Assembly (NCBI RefSeq): GCF_037893015.1
Contig: NC_133665.1
Coordinates: 105,305,937-105,369,936 of the forward strand
From: Macrotis lagotis
Lineage: Eukaryota; Chordata; Mammalia; Peramelemorphia; Peramelidae
Reading direction: 5' to 3'
DNA length: 64,000 nucleotides
Positions 1 through 11,229 of this stretch are shown piece by piece (position 1 is the first letter of the stretch; each line of letters starts with the position of its first letter). Under the pieces are notes generated by a model. That model was not told the origin of the DNA. It saw nothing but the letters and a program-made list of their open reading frames with translations, and searched no databases. Both the position numbers and the translations under genes were made by a program.

Positions 1-553
1 AAAGATAAGCCAGATTTGATAAGAGAGTAACTGAACAAATTATGATACATGAATGTAATGGAATTGTATTGCCCAGTAAAAAATAAAAAAGTAAAATTGG
101 AAGAGTAGGTCAGAAAACTTTCGCTTCTCCAAATACCTCCTCAAAAAAAATGTAAAACATTGTCTCACAGGGAATGTAGAGTAGCAAAAATAAACAAAAA
201 TTAGGGTTAGAATTTGTCCTCCTAAGACTACCTAAAAGAACAAGAAATAAAAAAATTTGAAGGACATTGTGACTAGGAATACTACCCATAGCTCAAGAGT
301 GGAGAGGAAAGTTCAAGGTTGGGCCCTGGGACAGACTTAAGAAAAGAGTAAGAAGAATCTGAGACTTGGTCATAATTCCTCATATCTATGAACTAAAACT
401 TGTTTATTACTAATAGCTGTAAAACTAAGTGAAACAAAATAAAAATGAGCAAGCAAAGGAGAAAGAACCCAACCATAAATAGCATCTATAGGGATAGGGA
501 AGATCAGGATTCATATACAGAGGAAAACAATGAACTTAAAAAGCCTACTCCTT

Positions 554-1959
554 GTAGTTTACCCTCTCAGATCTATGGAAAGGGAAGCCATTTAAGCCCA
601 AGGAAGAGATGGAAAACATCATTAAAAAACAAACTAGATAATTTTGATTACATTAAATTAAAAAGCTTTTGCACATACAAAACCACCATAACCAAGATCA
701 AAAGAAATGTAGTAAATTGGGAAACAATTTTTACAACTAGTATTTCTGACAAAGGACTCATTTCTAAAATATAAAGAGAACTGGGTCAAATTTTTTTTAA
801 AAAAACCAAGTCAGGGGCAGCTAGGTGGCGTAGTGGATAAAGCACCAGCCCTGGAGTCAGGAGTACCTGGGTTCAAATCCAGTCTTAGACACTTAATAAT
901 TACCTAGCTGTGTGGCCTTGGGCAAGCCACTTAAGCCCGTTTGCCTTAAAAAAAAAAAAAAAAAAAAAAGCAAAGTCATTCCCCAATTGACAAATGGTCA
1001 AAGGATATGCAAAAGTAACTTACAGATGAGGAAATCAAAGTCAACCATAGTCATATGAAAAACTGCTCTAAATCACTACTTATTAGAGAAACACAAATTA
1101 AAGCATCTCTGAGGTACCATCTCACATCTCTCAGACTGGCCAATATGACCAGAAAGGACAATGATCACTTTGGAAGGGATGTGGAAATCTGGTACACTAA
1201 TATATTGTTGGTGGAGCTGTGAACTCATCCAACCTTTCTGGAGAGAAATTTGTAATTACACCCAAAGGGCAACAAAAATGTTCATACCCTTTGATCCAGC
1301 AATACCACTATTGGGTCTATACTCTGAAGAGATGATGAAAAAGGGTAAAAACATCACTTGAACAAAAATATTCATAGCAGCCCTGTTTGTGTTGGCAAAG
1401 AATTGGAAATTAAGTAAATGTCCTTCAATTGAGGAATGGCTTAACCAACTGTGGTATATGCATGTCATGGAACACTATTATTCCATTAGAAAACAGGAGG
1501 GATAGGAATTCAGGGAAGCCTGGAGGGATACTGAGCAAGATAAGCAGAACCAGAAAAACATTGTACACCCTAACAGCAACATGGGGGTGATGATCAACCT
1601 TGATGGACTTGCTCATTCCATCAGTGCAACAATCAGGCACAATTTTGGGCTATCTGTGATGGAGAATACCATCTGTAGCCAGAGAAAGAACTGTGGAGTT
1701 TGAACAAAGACCAAGGACTATTACCTTTAATATGGGGGGGGGGGGGGGATTGATATCTTATTGTCTGATCTTGCTATCTCTTTTACTTTATGTTTCTTCC
1801 TTAAGAATATGATTTCTCTCTCAGCACATTCAATTTGGATCAATGTATAGCATGGAAACAATGTAAAGACTATCAACCTGCCTTCTGTGGGGGTGGGGGG
1901 AGGGAAGCAAGATTAGGGGAAAAATTTTATAACTCTAAATAAAATCTTTCTAAAAAAAA
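554..1959 (+). mobile_element. 5'-truncated LINE-1 copy inserted in the HAL1-like element
   Basis: It is flanked by a 9-bp duplication, ctactcctt (545-553 and 1960-1968). It begins in the ORF2 tail (NKLDNFDYIKLKSFC, then NWETIFTTSISDKGLISKI in an open frame ending at 774). It continues through an L1-type 3' region to an A-rich end after aataaaatcttt. The sequence closely matches the copy at 22262-23356. A SINE at 814-969 interrupts it. Confidence 0.75.
814..969 (+). mobile_element. WSINE1-like tRNA-related SINE
   Basis: A full-length copy: 5' ggggcagctaggtggc, a B-box-like gttcaaatcc, 3' gtgtggccttgggcaagcca and a long A tail. A near-duplicate of ccaagtca flanks it. It lies inside the L1 copy 554-1959, so it is younger than that L1. 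Confidence 0.9.
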
Positions 1960-2039
1960 CTACTCCTTTTTCAATGAGAAATGTCAAATTATCCTAAACA
2001 CAGAAAAGAGCTCTTGGAAGAACTTTAAAAATCAAATAT

Positions 2040-2199
2040 GGGGGCAGCTAGGTGGCACAGTGGAAAGAGCACCGACCCTGGAGTCAGGAGTACCTGAGTT
2101 GAAATCTGACCTCAAACACTTAATAGTTACCTAGCTGTGTGGCCTTGGGCAAGCCACTTAACCCCATTTGCCTTGCAAAAAAAAAAATCAACCCAAAAA
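2040..2199 (+). mobile_element. WSINE1-like SINE
   Basis: A full-length copy with an A-rich tail, inserted in the ORF1-like part of the HAL1-like element. Similar aatcaaatat/aatcaaaaat flanks suggest the duplication. Confidence 0.88.
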
Positions 2200-3992
2200 A
2201 AATCAAAAATAAAAGCAATTCAAAAAAATTATGAAAAGTCAACCAACTTAAAATATAGAACACTTAAGGGAGAAAATCATTCCTTGAAAACTAGATTTGA
2301 AGAGGGGGAAACTAATAATGTTCTACCACACCAAGAAATAATAAAGCAAGGTCAAAAGAATGAAAAATAGAAGAGATTGTGAAACATCTCATCAGAAAAA
2401 CAACAAATTGGAGAGAAACAGTACAATCATTAACTACCTGAAAATTACAATAAAAAAAGACAACTACATACCTTTTGATCCAGCAATGCCACTACTGGTC
2501 TATATCCCAATGAGAATGCGAAATTATTTATAGCAATTTTTTTAGTAGTGGTAAAGAATTGGAAATTGAGGGGATGTCCATTAATTGAGGCATGGCTGAA
2601 CAAATTGTGGTATATGAACATGATGGAACACTGGTATTCTATAAGAAATCATGTGGGATGGAACTTTAGAATAGACTGGAAAGACTGGCATGATCTGATG
2701 CTGAGTGAAATGAGCAGAACCAAAAAATCACTGTATACACTAACAACAATACCAGATTAAGATCAACTATGATGCACAGCAGCACAATAACCAAAGACAA
2801 TTCTAAAAGACTTGTGATGGAAAATACCACCCACAACCAGAGAAGAAACTATGAAGTTTAAATGCAGACCAAAACTTACTATGTCCAATTTTTAAAAGTT
2901 GCCTAGTGTATTTTCTCTCCAATGTTTTTTTTTCTCGTTTTGATTTGATTCATCGTTTAAAACATGATTAATATGGATATACATTCAGCATGGTTATACA
3001 TGTATGACCTATATGAAATAGCTTTCTGTTGGGGTGGAGGGAAGGAAGGGAAGAAGGGAGAAAAATGTGAAACTCAAAACCTTGCAAAAAGATTGTTTAA
3101 ACCTACCATTGTATGCACTTGGGAAAATAAACAAATAAATAAATGAGATCCTGAATGGAAAATACTTTCCAGTCTTTGTGGTTAAAAAATGAAAAACATA
3201 ATGGAAAATCAACATATAAGATCCTAGAGAAAATAAGATAAACTTTAAAGATTAATTGTAAGGGACTCAAAGTCAAATTTCTTGATTTTTTACATGTGAA
3301 AATGTTATCAATAACTCCTATGACTGTCATCAATATTTGGGTAGTTTCAAAGAAAGACTCGGGCTGAATTGTGTCTGATGGGGTAATGCTAAAAAAAACT
3401 GTTGGGAGAGATATGTTGAATTATACACTTAAAATGAAAAGCAAAATATACATAAAAATAGTCAGTTTCATGTACATTCGTTTTCTGTTGATATTATTTG
3501 ATGTTTTCCAGAATAAAAACTTTTAAAAGATAGAAGAATGAAAACAATGTAACAGTTCTGACCTTGGGACTTCTTGATCAATGCTACTAATAAATTGTAA
3601 CCGAAAAAAAATAAAATAGAAATAAAATGAATTGGCATTGAAACCTTACTCAAGCAAAGTCTTAAATGAAACCTTCCCCTAAAAAGAGTAACTGCCAAAT
3701 ATTACCTCCCCATTACTGTTCCCACTAGTTCTGTCAAAAGAATTCCTCTGATGATAGTTCACATTTATATAACACTTTTTTACAAAATACTTTATTCGCA
3801 ACAACTCTGAGGCTTTATCGTCATTTTGCAGACAATAAAACTAATGCTCAGAAACACTAAATGACTTGCTAGGATGTACTGAAGCTGGGATTTAAAGGTA
3901 TTCTGTCCCTAAATCTAGCTCTTCAAAGACACCATGATGCCTACCGACGTGAATATTTCTCACTTGCACATGCAAATACTTCAGATAGTTTT

Positions 3993-4151
3993 GTTGTTTT
4001 TTTTTAGTTTTTTTCCAAGGCAAACGGGGTTAAGTGGCTTGCCCAAGGTCACACAGCTAGGTAATTATTAAGTGTCTGAGACCCAATTTGAACCCAGGTA
4101 CTCCTGACTCCAGGGCCGGTGCTTTATCCACTGCACCACCTAGCTACCCCC
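3993..4151 (-). mobile_element. WSINE1-like SINE
   Basis: Antisense copy: T-rich start, ggttaagtggcttgcccaag, then ccacctagctacccc. Related agatagtttt/agatatagtttt flanks. Confidence 0.88.
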
Positions 4152-4784
4152 AGATATAGTTTTAATCTTGTAGGAAAAAAAATACTGTCTTCATCCAATT
4201 TATTGAAATAGGAGATGAGGTCACAGGATGCTTTGAATGGTCTATCACATATAAATTTGACCCTGGTCAATCCATTCTTGGAAGTTCATTAGTCTGGCTT
4301 AGATACTAGCTTACTACCCACATGTCAACTCTGATCTAAGAGAGAAATAACAAAGGATCTAATAATTCCAACTGATCCTGTCATTTGTCCCATCTAGAAA
4401 GCAATTTACTCAGAATCCCCAAGGACAGGGCTTCAGGTACAATTTTCAAAGGTTTTACTTTATGTTTCTGATTTTTTATCTCCTTTCCATCCTCATAAAA
4501 ATACAATGTAAGAAAAAGTATTCGAGAGGGAAAAGGAAAAATTAAAGGGTCTTAATCCTATCTGGTCAAAGAAAAAGTACCTCAATTTCTTCCTGACATT
4601 TTGCCAAAGTTTCCCCTATAATCATGACCTTGAGCATCAATTTCCACGGTCTGATGTGAGTCTCACTTCCATATATATCCAACCAAAGGAAATCTGGTTC
4701 ACAGTGTAAATGCTATAGATAGTAAGTACTCTGTCTCAGTCTACTGTTCTGCTTGAACATTCCAAGAGGCAATTAACATTTTAC

Positions 4785-4912
4785 CTGAAAAAAGTCCGGA
4801 ATTATCGATTGGGCCAGGAAACAGGTTGTTTTCTCCCACATTGTACATATCCCAGCTATCAAAGCCCACATATTTCTTCCACTGCTTGAACCACCTGCTG
4901 TCAATCAGATAC
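4785..4912 (-). CDS. USP4: USP4 coding exon 2
   Basis: 128 nt encoding residues 34-76 of the DUSP domain, with acceptor TTTCTAG (4913) and donor GTAAAA (4784 downward). The translation [20 protein letters not shown]...NSGLFS is the human sequence, with Asn in place of His in GEHNLFPG as I recall it. The next human exon, beginning DPESQT, is not found between 1 and 4784, so intron 2 runs off the left edge. Confidence 0.96.
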
Positions 4913-7900
4913 CTAGAAAAAAAAAATTTGACCAATGTAGAAAATCTCAAGAGGCAAAAGCTCCTCCAAAGCATATGTATACTCTATAAATATGGATTCA
5001 GTTACTTCCCCAAGCTATCCCAAAAAAGGAGAAACGTGGGGTTTGAGACAAGTAAAATGGGTCCAATTTGGGATTGTAAAATGAAGTATTTACTCAACAT
5101 TCTGCCCTGATCTATACTAAAGTTGTTTTGCCAATTTGAATAGCAGTAAGTTTTTATTTTTCAGTAGATTTAACGATACTGTAATATTTCAGATAGCCTT
5201 TCAAGCTCATTCAAAAAGAAGTCTATCCATATGCTGCATCAAGTAAGGATTTTAGTATTTATAGAAATGTGCCAATTGTGCTCCCTTTCTCTTGCCAAGC
5301 TATATAATTATCATTTTACATTCAATCTGTTTTATATAGTTAGGGAAATTTTAGCAAATCTGGGGTATATGTATGTGTTTTAAGCACTTCCAATAATAAA
5401 TATTATAACTATAAGTGGAGGGGAAAATTTCTGTACAGCTGCAAAACACAACTTTCTGAGGCATATACCCCAGGATTTACTGAGAGCTAATGAGTTCAGG
5501 GAAAAAATTGAAATCACAGAACCACTTACATCAACCTAGATCAGTGAAAACCTCCCTTCTCTAGGTTCTAGTACATTCCTGTGTTGCATTTTCACTACTG
5601 CAGTCAACCAATTAACAGTAACTACAATGTCCATGGCACAGTATATCTCCATAAAGAACTCTCCAAATAAATTCAGAAAGTCACAATGATGAAGTTGAGA
5701 ATGCAATCTCAAACTTCAACTCTCTAACCTCCTACTTGAATTATGGCATCTGTATATTGCAAAAAGTAATGAAGAATTTGTATGACTAAATACCCTCAAG
5801 AGTACATTATTCTATAATCAAATTTTTTAAATCAGGCAATGAAGCCTATGACACTGTTATGATTCTATTACAATTCCTCTCTAATGTTTGTAAATGTTAC
5901 TGTTTGGTTAAACTGCAAGCTCAAAAAAAAAATTAAATGTAAACTCCATGACGGAAGGGTCTGTCTTCTGCCTATATTTTGTATATCCTTTCTTTGAGTA
6001 TCAAAATGCTCTGGCAGAGAACAAAAGATTAATAAATGTAAGTATTAAATGTAATATACATTGCCTGTCATCCTACTCATTCACTTCTTTTAGATTTGTT
6101 TTTTTTCCCAAGGCAATAGAGGCAAGTGATTTGACCAAGGTAATTATTAAGTGTCTGAGGCCACATTTGAACTCAGGTCCTCCTGACTCCAGGGCTAGCG
6201 CTCTATCCACTGCACCACCTAGCTGCCCCCCATTCACTTCTTTTGAAAAATGAAAATCTGTATTTAAAAAAAAACTAGTGTGATTCTAACTGTATGATGC
6301 AGAGAATACTTTAAGGATATTGAATATCTCCCTACAAATCTCCTCAAAATGTTACTAAAAATCTAAGGGTTTTGCTCATAAAATAAATGTCTTCTTATCT
6401 TCCTGGGTTCACTTTCTAACTCTCCATGGCCTGTTGGCTTTAGAATCTGTTTTGAATTACCACCATGTACCTATCCCTGGAGTTACTTTAGTTTGATCCT
6501 GTTTCTCCAACAACTCACTATAAATTTTCTAACTTAACTATAACTTTAAGCAGTGTCATTTGATTCAAAAAACTCATTGATGATAATGATGTTTGTCCTT
6601 TGTACTCTAAGAAGACCGTGACATCAACCTGGTGATGCCATGACATGCATATGAATTGGATTTGAGGGACCCTGGGGTGCCATGCTAAGTCACCCAGTCT
6701 CACTTTCTCCTCCAGAGTCATAACATGAATCAGGTGGACTGGACACAGCCCTGGATGCAAGGCAATCAGTGGTAAGTGACTTGCCCAGCTAATAAGTATC
6801 TTGAGGTCGTATCTGAACTCTGATCCTCCTGACTTCAGGTGCTCTATCCAGTGCAACAAAACTCACTGAGTGCAAAGTAAAGGGCAGGGTGGGCTGTAGA
6901 TTGAGAAGTAGTTGAAGGAAAACAAGAGTCAGAAAAGAAGAGGCAGGAAAGGCATCCAGCCACCAATGTTTACTAACAGGATGATCCTGAACAAGTCACC
7001 TAAATTCTGAACCCTCTAGGTAACTCGAACAGTAAAAATCACAGGTCCAGCCTAACATATATAACCACTATGTGCAAGACATATTCCCACTCTCAATCTA
7101 AGTGAATTCCATTCCTTTTTAACTGACAAATTTGGGGTATCACTTTTAGCTTTTCAGGATTAAAACAGCTGGCATTCAGCTCAATGCCACATCCTGAGGA
7201 AAAACTTGGTTACCTTAAATCTAGAATACTAATTCTTCCCCCATACTTTCCTCTCCAACTCCAAAATGCAGCTACCAAACTTCTCTTTGGTCCTATCAAT
7301 TCTATCTACAAAACACTTCCCAGCTTCCACAATCCTACTATCAATGCAAGGTATTTTGTCTTGGATCTACAAGGTCTCAACCAATCCACTGTAGATAGAG
7401 ACACCATCTTTCATCTTTACCCACACCCTCCTTTCAAAGAAGTTTCTCAATCCTTTGCACTCCTAGGAATACCTGTCTCTACTTACTCAGAACCCAGTTC
7501 CTCCTACACCCCCTTCGGAATTCACTTCCAAGCAACTTTCCTCCGGGGGTGCAAATGACAATTAGGAAGAGGAACAGAGGGTTATGGAAGCGTCAGCGTC
7601 AAAGGTTCCAAAGTTAGTCAGAAGGAGGGAGATCTGGGACAGAGAAGGATTAGGGTTGACAGAGATGACTGCAAGGGGAATGTGACACTGTGGAGGAACA
7701 AGAAAACGTGGGGCGTGCCGAACGGGGGGGTCAACGGGCCTTTACTGTGGAGGATCAGGTGAGAGGCCTCGCCGGGCCTGGCTGGAGACGAGGGAACCGG
7801 GGCTGGCCGAGGGGAAGGGCCATTCTGAGGGCTTCCAGAGCCAGGCCCGGGCCGGGCTGGGGAAGGGGAGCTACGAGCCTCATCTTGGACAGAAGGGCGG

Positions 7901-8144
7901 CCAGCGCTCGGGAGGGAGGAGAAAGGAAAGCCTTGGTCCGGGTTGGGGCCGAAGGCCTGGCCGGGGAGGGAGGCCCGCGGGAGGGGCTGCCGGGCGCCGG
8001 GGCCAGGCCGCATGCCCTCCGCGGCCGGGGTTCGGGTTCTCACCACTGCGCCCCACGTTGAAGCGCCGTCCTCATCAAGGCCCCGAGTTCCGATTTCTGG
8101 GTCTCTGCGTCCGGCCGCTGCCCGCAGCCTCCACCTTCCGCCAT
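4785..8144 (-). CDS. USP4: USP4, ubiquitin-specific protease 4 (N-terminal part, exons 1-2 only)
   Basis: USP4 is a cysteine-type deubiquitinase that removes ubiquitin from signalling proteins and spliceosome factors. Only the first 76 residues are in the window, joined from 8144-8044 and 4912-4785. The start MAEGGG is followed by [11 protein letters not shown] and LQRGAQW, then [20 protein letters not shown] and [12 protein letters not shown]. This matches human USP4 almost residue for residue and differs from the paralogue USP15, which has MAEGGAADL and YLVDSRW. The exons cover the N-terminal extension and the first part of the DUSP domain; the ubiquitin-like and catalytic USP domains lie left of the window. 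Intron 1 (4913-8043) has a GT donor and AG acceptor and splits the Trp34 codon in phase 2. Exon 2 ends in phase 1 at Ser76. The gene reads away from GPX1. Identification is near certain; completeness beyond the window cannot be judged. Confidence 0.96.
6092..6230 (-). mobile_element. WSINE1-like SINE with perfect 14-bp target-site duplication
   Basis: Flanked by cattcacttctttt at 6078-6091 and 6231-6244. The body is antisense and slightly shortened in the middle, ending ccacctagctgccccc. Confidence 0.9.
6565..6865 (-). mobile_element. older marsupial SINE (not the WSINE1-like type)
   Basis: It shares blocks with 36395-36687: a run like agaccgtgacatcaacctgg, then cactttctcctccagagcca, then a tRNA-like end with tccagtgcaac. 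The family name is uncertain. Confidence 0.6.
8044..8144 (-). CDS. USP4: USP4 coding exon 1
   Basis: The exon encodes residues 1-33 plus two bases of Trp34 and ends at a GTGAG donor (8043 downward). The ATG at 8144-8142 is chosen because it gives the family start MAEGGG. It has G at -3 and +4, and its context GGAGATGGCGGA resembles the TISU/YY1 start element. A second in-frame ATG at 8180-8178 would add 12 residues beginning MSGPAG. It has C at -3 and is not part of the known protein, so it is the less likely start. Confidence 0.95.
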
Positions 8145-8226
8145 CTCCTTCGCCAGCTCCGGCCCGGCCGGCCCGGACATCCGCCTGGCGCACAGCGCGC
8201 TCCGCTCCGCGCCGCGCCCCACGCGC

Positions 8227-8256
8227 CGCACGCACGCACGCACGCACGCACGCACG
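8227..8256. repeat. GCAC tetranucleotide microsatellite beside the USP4 start site
   Basis: About seven tandem copies of cgca/gcac lie roughly 85-115 bp upstream of the USP4 ATG, inside the CpG island. Alternating purine-pyrimidine runs of this kind are length-variable and can take up Z-DNA. Confidence 0.85.
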
Positions 8257-9360
8257 GAGCGCCCCGCCCGGCGCGTCAGCCCGACTCGCCACGCCCAGTC
8301 CGCGTGCCCCGGCCTCGGGCGCGCGCTTCTAGGGAGGGGCTGGGAGGAAGGAGGAAGCGGGAGCGGGACCGCGCAGCCAGGGCGGCTGGGCGGAAGGGCG
8401 GCGACCCCGGGAGGGGCGCGGAGCCGCGCCCGGCCCCTCCCCCACCCCACCACTTCCTGGTCTCCAACCGACGTTTCCTCTCTCCCTTCCCCCCAAGGGG
8501 AGGCTCGGCCCGGCCTGGGCTCCCTCCCTGCCCGGGCCCGCTTCGGGCGGGCCCGCGACCCTTCCCGCCGTGACCTTGGGTGACTGAGGGAGAGGAGAAG
8601 GGCGGGACAAGAAGGCGGCCGTCCGCCGGGTGCCCGGGCCCCTTGCCCCCTCGCTGAGCCCGGCAGCCCAGGGAGAGCGCCCCCCTTGGTTCCTGGGTCT
8701 GGGGGCGGCCCCTGAGGTGGTGGGGCGGCTTTCACGGCGCCGCGGCAGGGGGGCCCCTCGGTCCCCTCCCCGGGGAGCAAAGCTGAGATGAACGAGGGGG
8801 GCAAGGGCTGTGCCGAGCACGTGTCCTCAGCCCCCCCAAGCCTGACCACTTCAGTGCCGGGAAGAGATCAATGAATGGGTGTATCGGCGCTCATTTATCA
8901 CTGATCCTTAGCTGAAGCGCCAGGTCCTGAAAAGATTACAGAAAAATAAGGAAAGTTCCTCCCCTCCAGAATCTTAAAAGGTAGCCGAAGAAAAAGGACC
9001 AAAAAGCAAAAGCCCTCAAACCCCAAACTGTGCCACCAGACTAATGAAGGCCGGAGAGGAACTCCGGCTGTGGAGCTCCGAGAAGACCTGGGCCTTGGAA
9101 GGAGAGCTGGGATTTCAGCAGGTGGGAGATGGGAATCACTTAGAACTTGGAGGCGCTCTCAGGTAACCTCAGAGGTCATCTAACTCCAGCCCTGACATTT
9201 TACAGATAAGGAAACTAAGGACCCAGGCGGTTCAAAACGGAGGTGATTACATAGGCCTTGAGAACTTGAAAATCAAAAAAGGGGAGTCCTTGGGATCAAA
9301 ACTATTTTCATACTAATAAGATGTTTTGGTTTCTAACATTTAAAAAAAGTCAAAGAGTGT

Positions 9361-9428
9361 GGGGGCGGCCAGGTGGCACAGTGGATAGAGCATGGACCCT
9401 GGAGTAAAAAACTAAAAAATAAAATAAA
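9361..9428 (+). mobile_element. truncated WSINE1-like SINE
   Basis: Only the 5' part is present (gggggcggccaggtggcaca to ccctggagta), joined directly to an A-rich tail. The middle and 3' parts are missing. Confidence 0.75.
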
Positions 9429-10394
9429 TGGAAAGAAATAAATTTTAAGAGTATGAAGGGATCCCTCAGAACAAAAATTTGAAATCAGTTTATGCTAGTA
9501 GTCCAATTCTATCAGGTCATCCATCCATGAGAGAAACTGAAATAAACACTTTCTGTTTATGGATGGTAAATGAGAGAAGCAGGATTTGAGCTTAGGGTCT
9601 CTGTCAATGAAAGCTAAGGGGAAAAATTCTAAAACTCAAAATCTTGAAAAAAAAAATCTAAGGTATTGTCGGTCCAGGGAACTATTCGATTATATAACAA
9701 CTTAAATGTTACATTCTTTCAAAAGGAGGAAATGTAGCATTTATAAATAATAGCACAGTCTGTATCAACAACAAAATGTTAACACCTACTTGTGAAAAAC
9801 TAAAGTTTAAAAAGTGGAAAAGCATTCTGTAACAATCAGTTTGTCATTATTACTGTTATTAACATAACAATGAAAGAGAATTGGACTTGTCGCAGGAGTT
9901 CGGAATCTTCTAGGAGTGTTTGCCTCTCAACCTCCCTATTCTTTTACCAACAATTTCTTTCTAAATTAGTTTTTCTTCCATCATTTTTATAGAGGCAACC
10001 ACGAAGGACAAATTCCTGGGACTGCACTTAGAAATGAGGACAAAACCTAATTAAAGGCACATTTCAGAAAGTCTATATTAATCAGCTCTTTGAGATACTT
10101 AGAAGTGGTTACAAAGAATAATATGCCAGCTGTATCTTGATCTTTTAAAAATATCTATTTAAATATGCACTGTGCCAGTGGTTTACATACCACAATTAAA
10201 TCAAATGGAAGAAATTACAAAGAAACTGATTGGCAACGAAGTCTAGTTAACAAATGGTGAGCTTGATGATGATCTGATAACAATAACTTGGGTTTACATA
10301 ATGCTTTAAGGCTTACAAAGAACTTCCCTCATATTAACATTATAATTGGAGATTTCTGTGATTTAATAAGTCTCTCCTTCTTAAGAGCATCTGA

Positions 10395-10541
10395 TAACTT
10401 TTTTTTTAATTTAAGGCAATGGGGTTAAGTGACTTGCCCAAGGTTACACAGCTAGGCAGTTACTAAGTGTCTGAGGCAGAATTTGAACTCAGGTCCTCCA
10501 GACCCCAGGGCCACTACTCTATCCACTTCTCCACCTAGCTA
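10395..10541 (-). mobile_element. WSINE1-like SINE
   Basis: Antisense copy, T-rich start then aaggcaatggggttaagtga and ending ctccacctagct. It is more diverged than most copies in the window. Confidence 0.85.
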
Positions 10542-10727
10542 AAACATTTTTATTGAGATTGATATGGATTTGGGATCAACATATCTAGCCAATATATTGA
10601 CCTTAGGGCTTGTGCATCTATGAGTTCACAAGACACTTAGTAAATTGATACTCTTAAGTGAGAAAATAAGGAATGCTGCTATCACACATATAGGACTACA
10701 TCAACACTGCATTTCCAAATTCTTAGA

Positions 10728-10865
10728 TCAGGGGTTCTCAGGTCCACAGACAGATTTCAGTGGGTACATGAACTTGGATGGGAAAGAAATAACATCTTTA
10801 ATATTTAGGTGAGTCCCTAGGCTTTACCAGACTGCCAAAGGAGTCTGTTCCACAGTAAACCTTCC
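10728..10865. mobile_element. hAT-Charlie-like MITE relic
   Basis: It begins like a hAT terminal repeat (caggggttctcaggtcca) and contains ggctttaccagactgccaaa, a run I recognise from mammalian Charlie-type non-autonomous elements. The right terminus is decayed. Confidence 0.5.
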
Positions 10866-11229
10866 TTAAATGAATAAAGGACTACCCTTGATTTTTGTTA
10901 ATAGCTTTCTCAGATCATAGCTAACTTGACTAGTTGATATTGAGAATAACATTTGGAGACAAAATACTTGGGGTCAGATTTGATTTTTGCTATCCAACTC
11001 TCTAATGTCATTTTCCCTCTTTAAGTCCCAATTTCTTCATCTGTAAAATGAATAGATTCACAGGGGGAAATAACCAAAACTGAACACCATATAATTATAA
11101 TGACCAAATTGAATAAATCCATTTTCCTCATTCATAAGTGTAGAAGGGAGGGTGTCAATGAATGTGACACATTACATATGATATCTGAGATTTTAGGTAT
11201 TGATCAGTCTAATTAAAAGATTTTCTCCC

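Larger units (their letters stand above)
420..3146 (+). mobile_element. HAL1-like (half-L1) element, interrupted by an L1 copy and a SINE
   Basis: Three pieces read as one old element: 420-553, 1960-2040 and 2200-3146. The first two and the start of the third encode L1 ORF1-like, charged, coiled-coil-type peptides (such as MSKQRRKNPT and KAIQKNYEKSTNL). After about 2463 it passes directly to an L1-type 3' end (TTTTGATCCAGCAATGCCAC, then a tail with aataaataaatgag) without an ORF2. ORF1 joined to a 3' end is the structure known as HAL1. The frames carry several stops, so it is dead. The boundary of the left end is uncertain. Confidence 0.6.
1..4784 (-). other. USP4: USP4 intron 2 (partial), filled with nested retroposons
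   Basis: The stretch contains no recognisable exon. From the left it holds an L1-type 3' fragment (about 1-115), a HAL1-like element broken up by an L1 insertion and SINEs (about 420-3146), unassigned sequence to about 3740, a MIR-like relic (about 3745-3935), a SINE (3993-4151) and about 630 bp with no clear feature before exon 2. Confidence 0.8.
4913..8043 (-). other. USP4: USP4 intron 1
   Basis: 3131 nt bounded by GTGAG (donor) and CTAG (acceptor). Its centre holds an L2-like tail near 5880-6050, a SINE with clean target-site duplications (6092-6230) and an older marsupial SINE (6565-6865). The open frame at 7184-7558 (plus strand) has no recognisable domain and I do not call it a gene. 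Confidence 0.85.
7700..8850. promoter_or_regulatory. USP4: CpG island and bidirectional-looking promoter of USP4
   Basis: About 1.1 kb of GC-rich, CpG-dense sequence surrounds USP4 exon 1 in an otherwise AT-rich region. There is no TATA box near the start. It holds GGGCGG boxes (for example near 8394), ETS-like CGGAAG cores (near 8390 and at the start codon) and a YY1-like ATGGCGG at the initiator. This is typical of a housekeeping promoter. The first intron begins inside the island. The transcription start is probably between about 8160 and 8260 on the minus strand but cannot be fixed by eye. Confidence 0.85.

Noticed and set aside
445-774. 109-codon open frame
   Set aside because: It is a chance join of a HAL1/L1 ORF1-like piece to an inserted L1 ORF2 tail, across the ctactcctt insertion boundary; not a host gene.
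7184-7558. 124-codon plus-strand open frame in USP4 intron 1
   Set aside because: No family resemblance, no splice or promoter context, and ordinary length for chance in this base composition.
8058-8573. Long plus-strand open frame in the USP4 CpG island
   Set aside because: Its low-complexity Pro/Arg/Gly/Ala composition comes from GC-rich DNA with few stops. No domain is visible, and it overlaps the confirmed exon 1 on the other strand.
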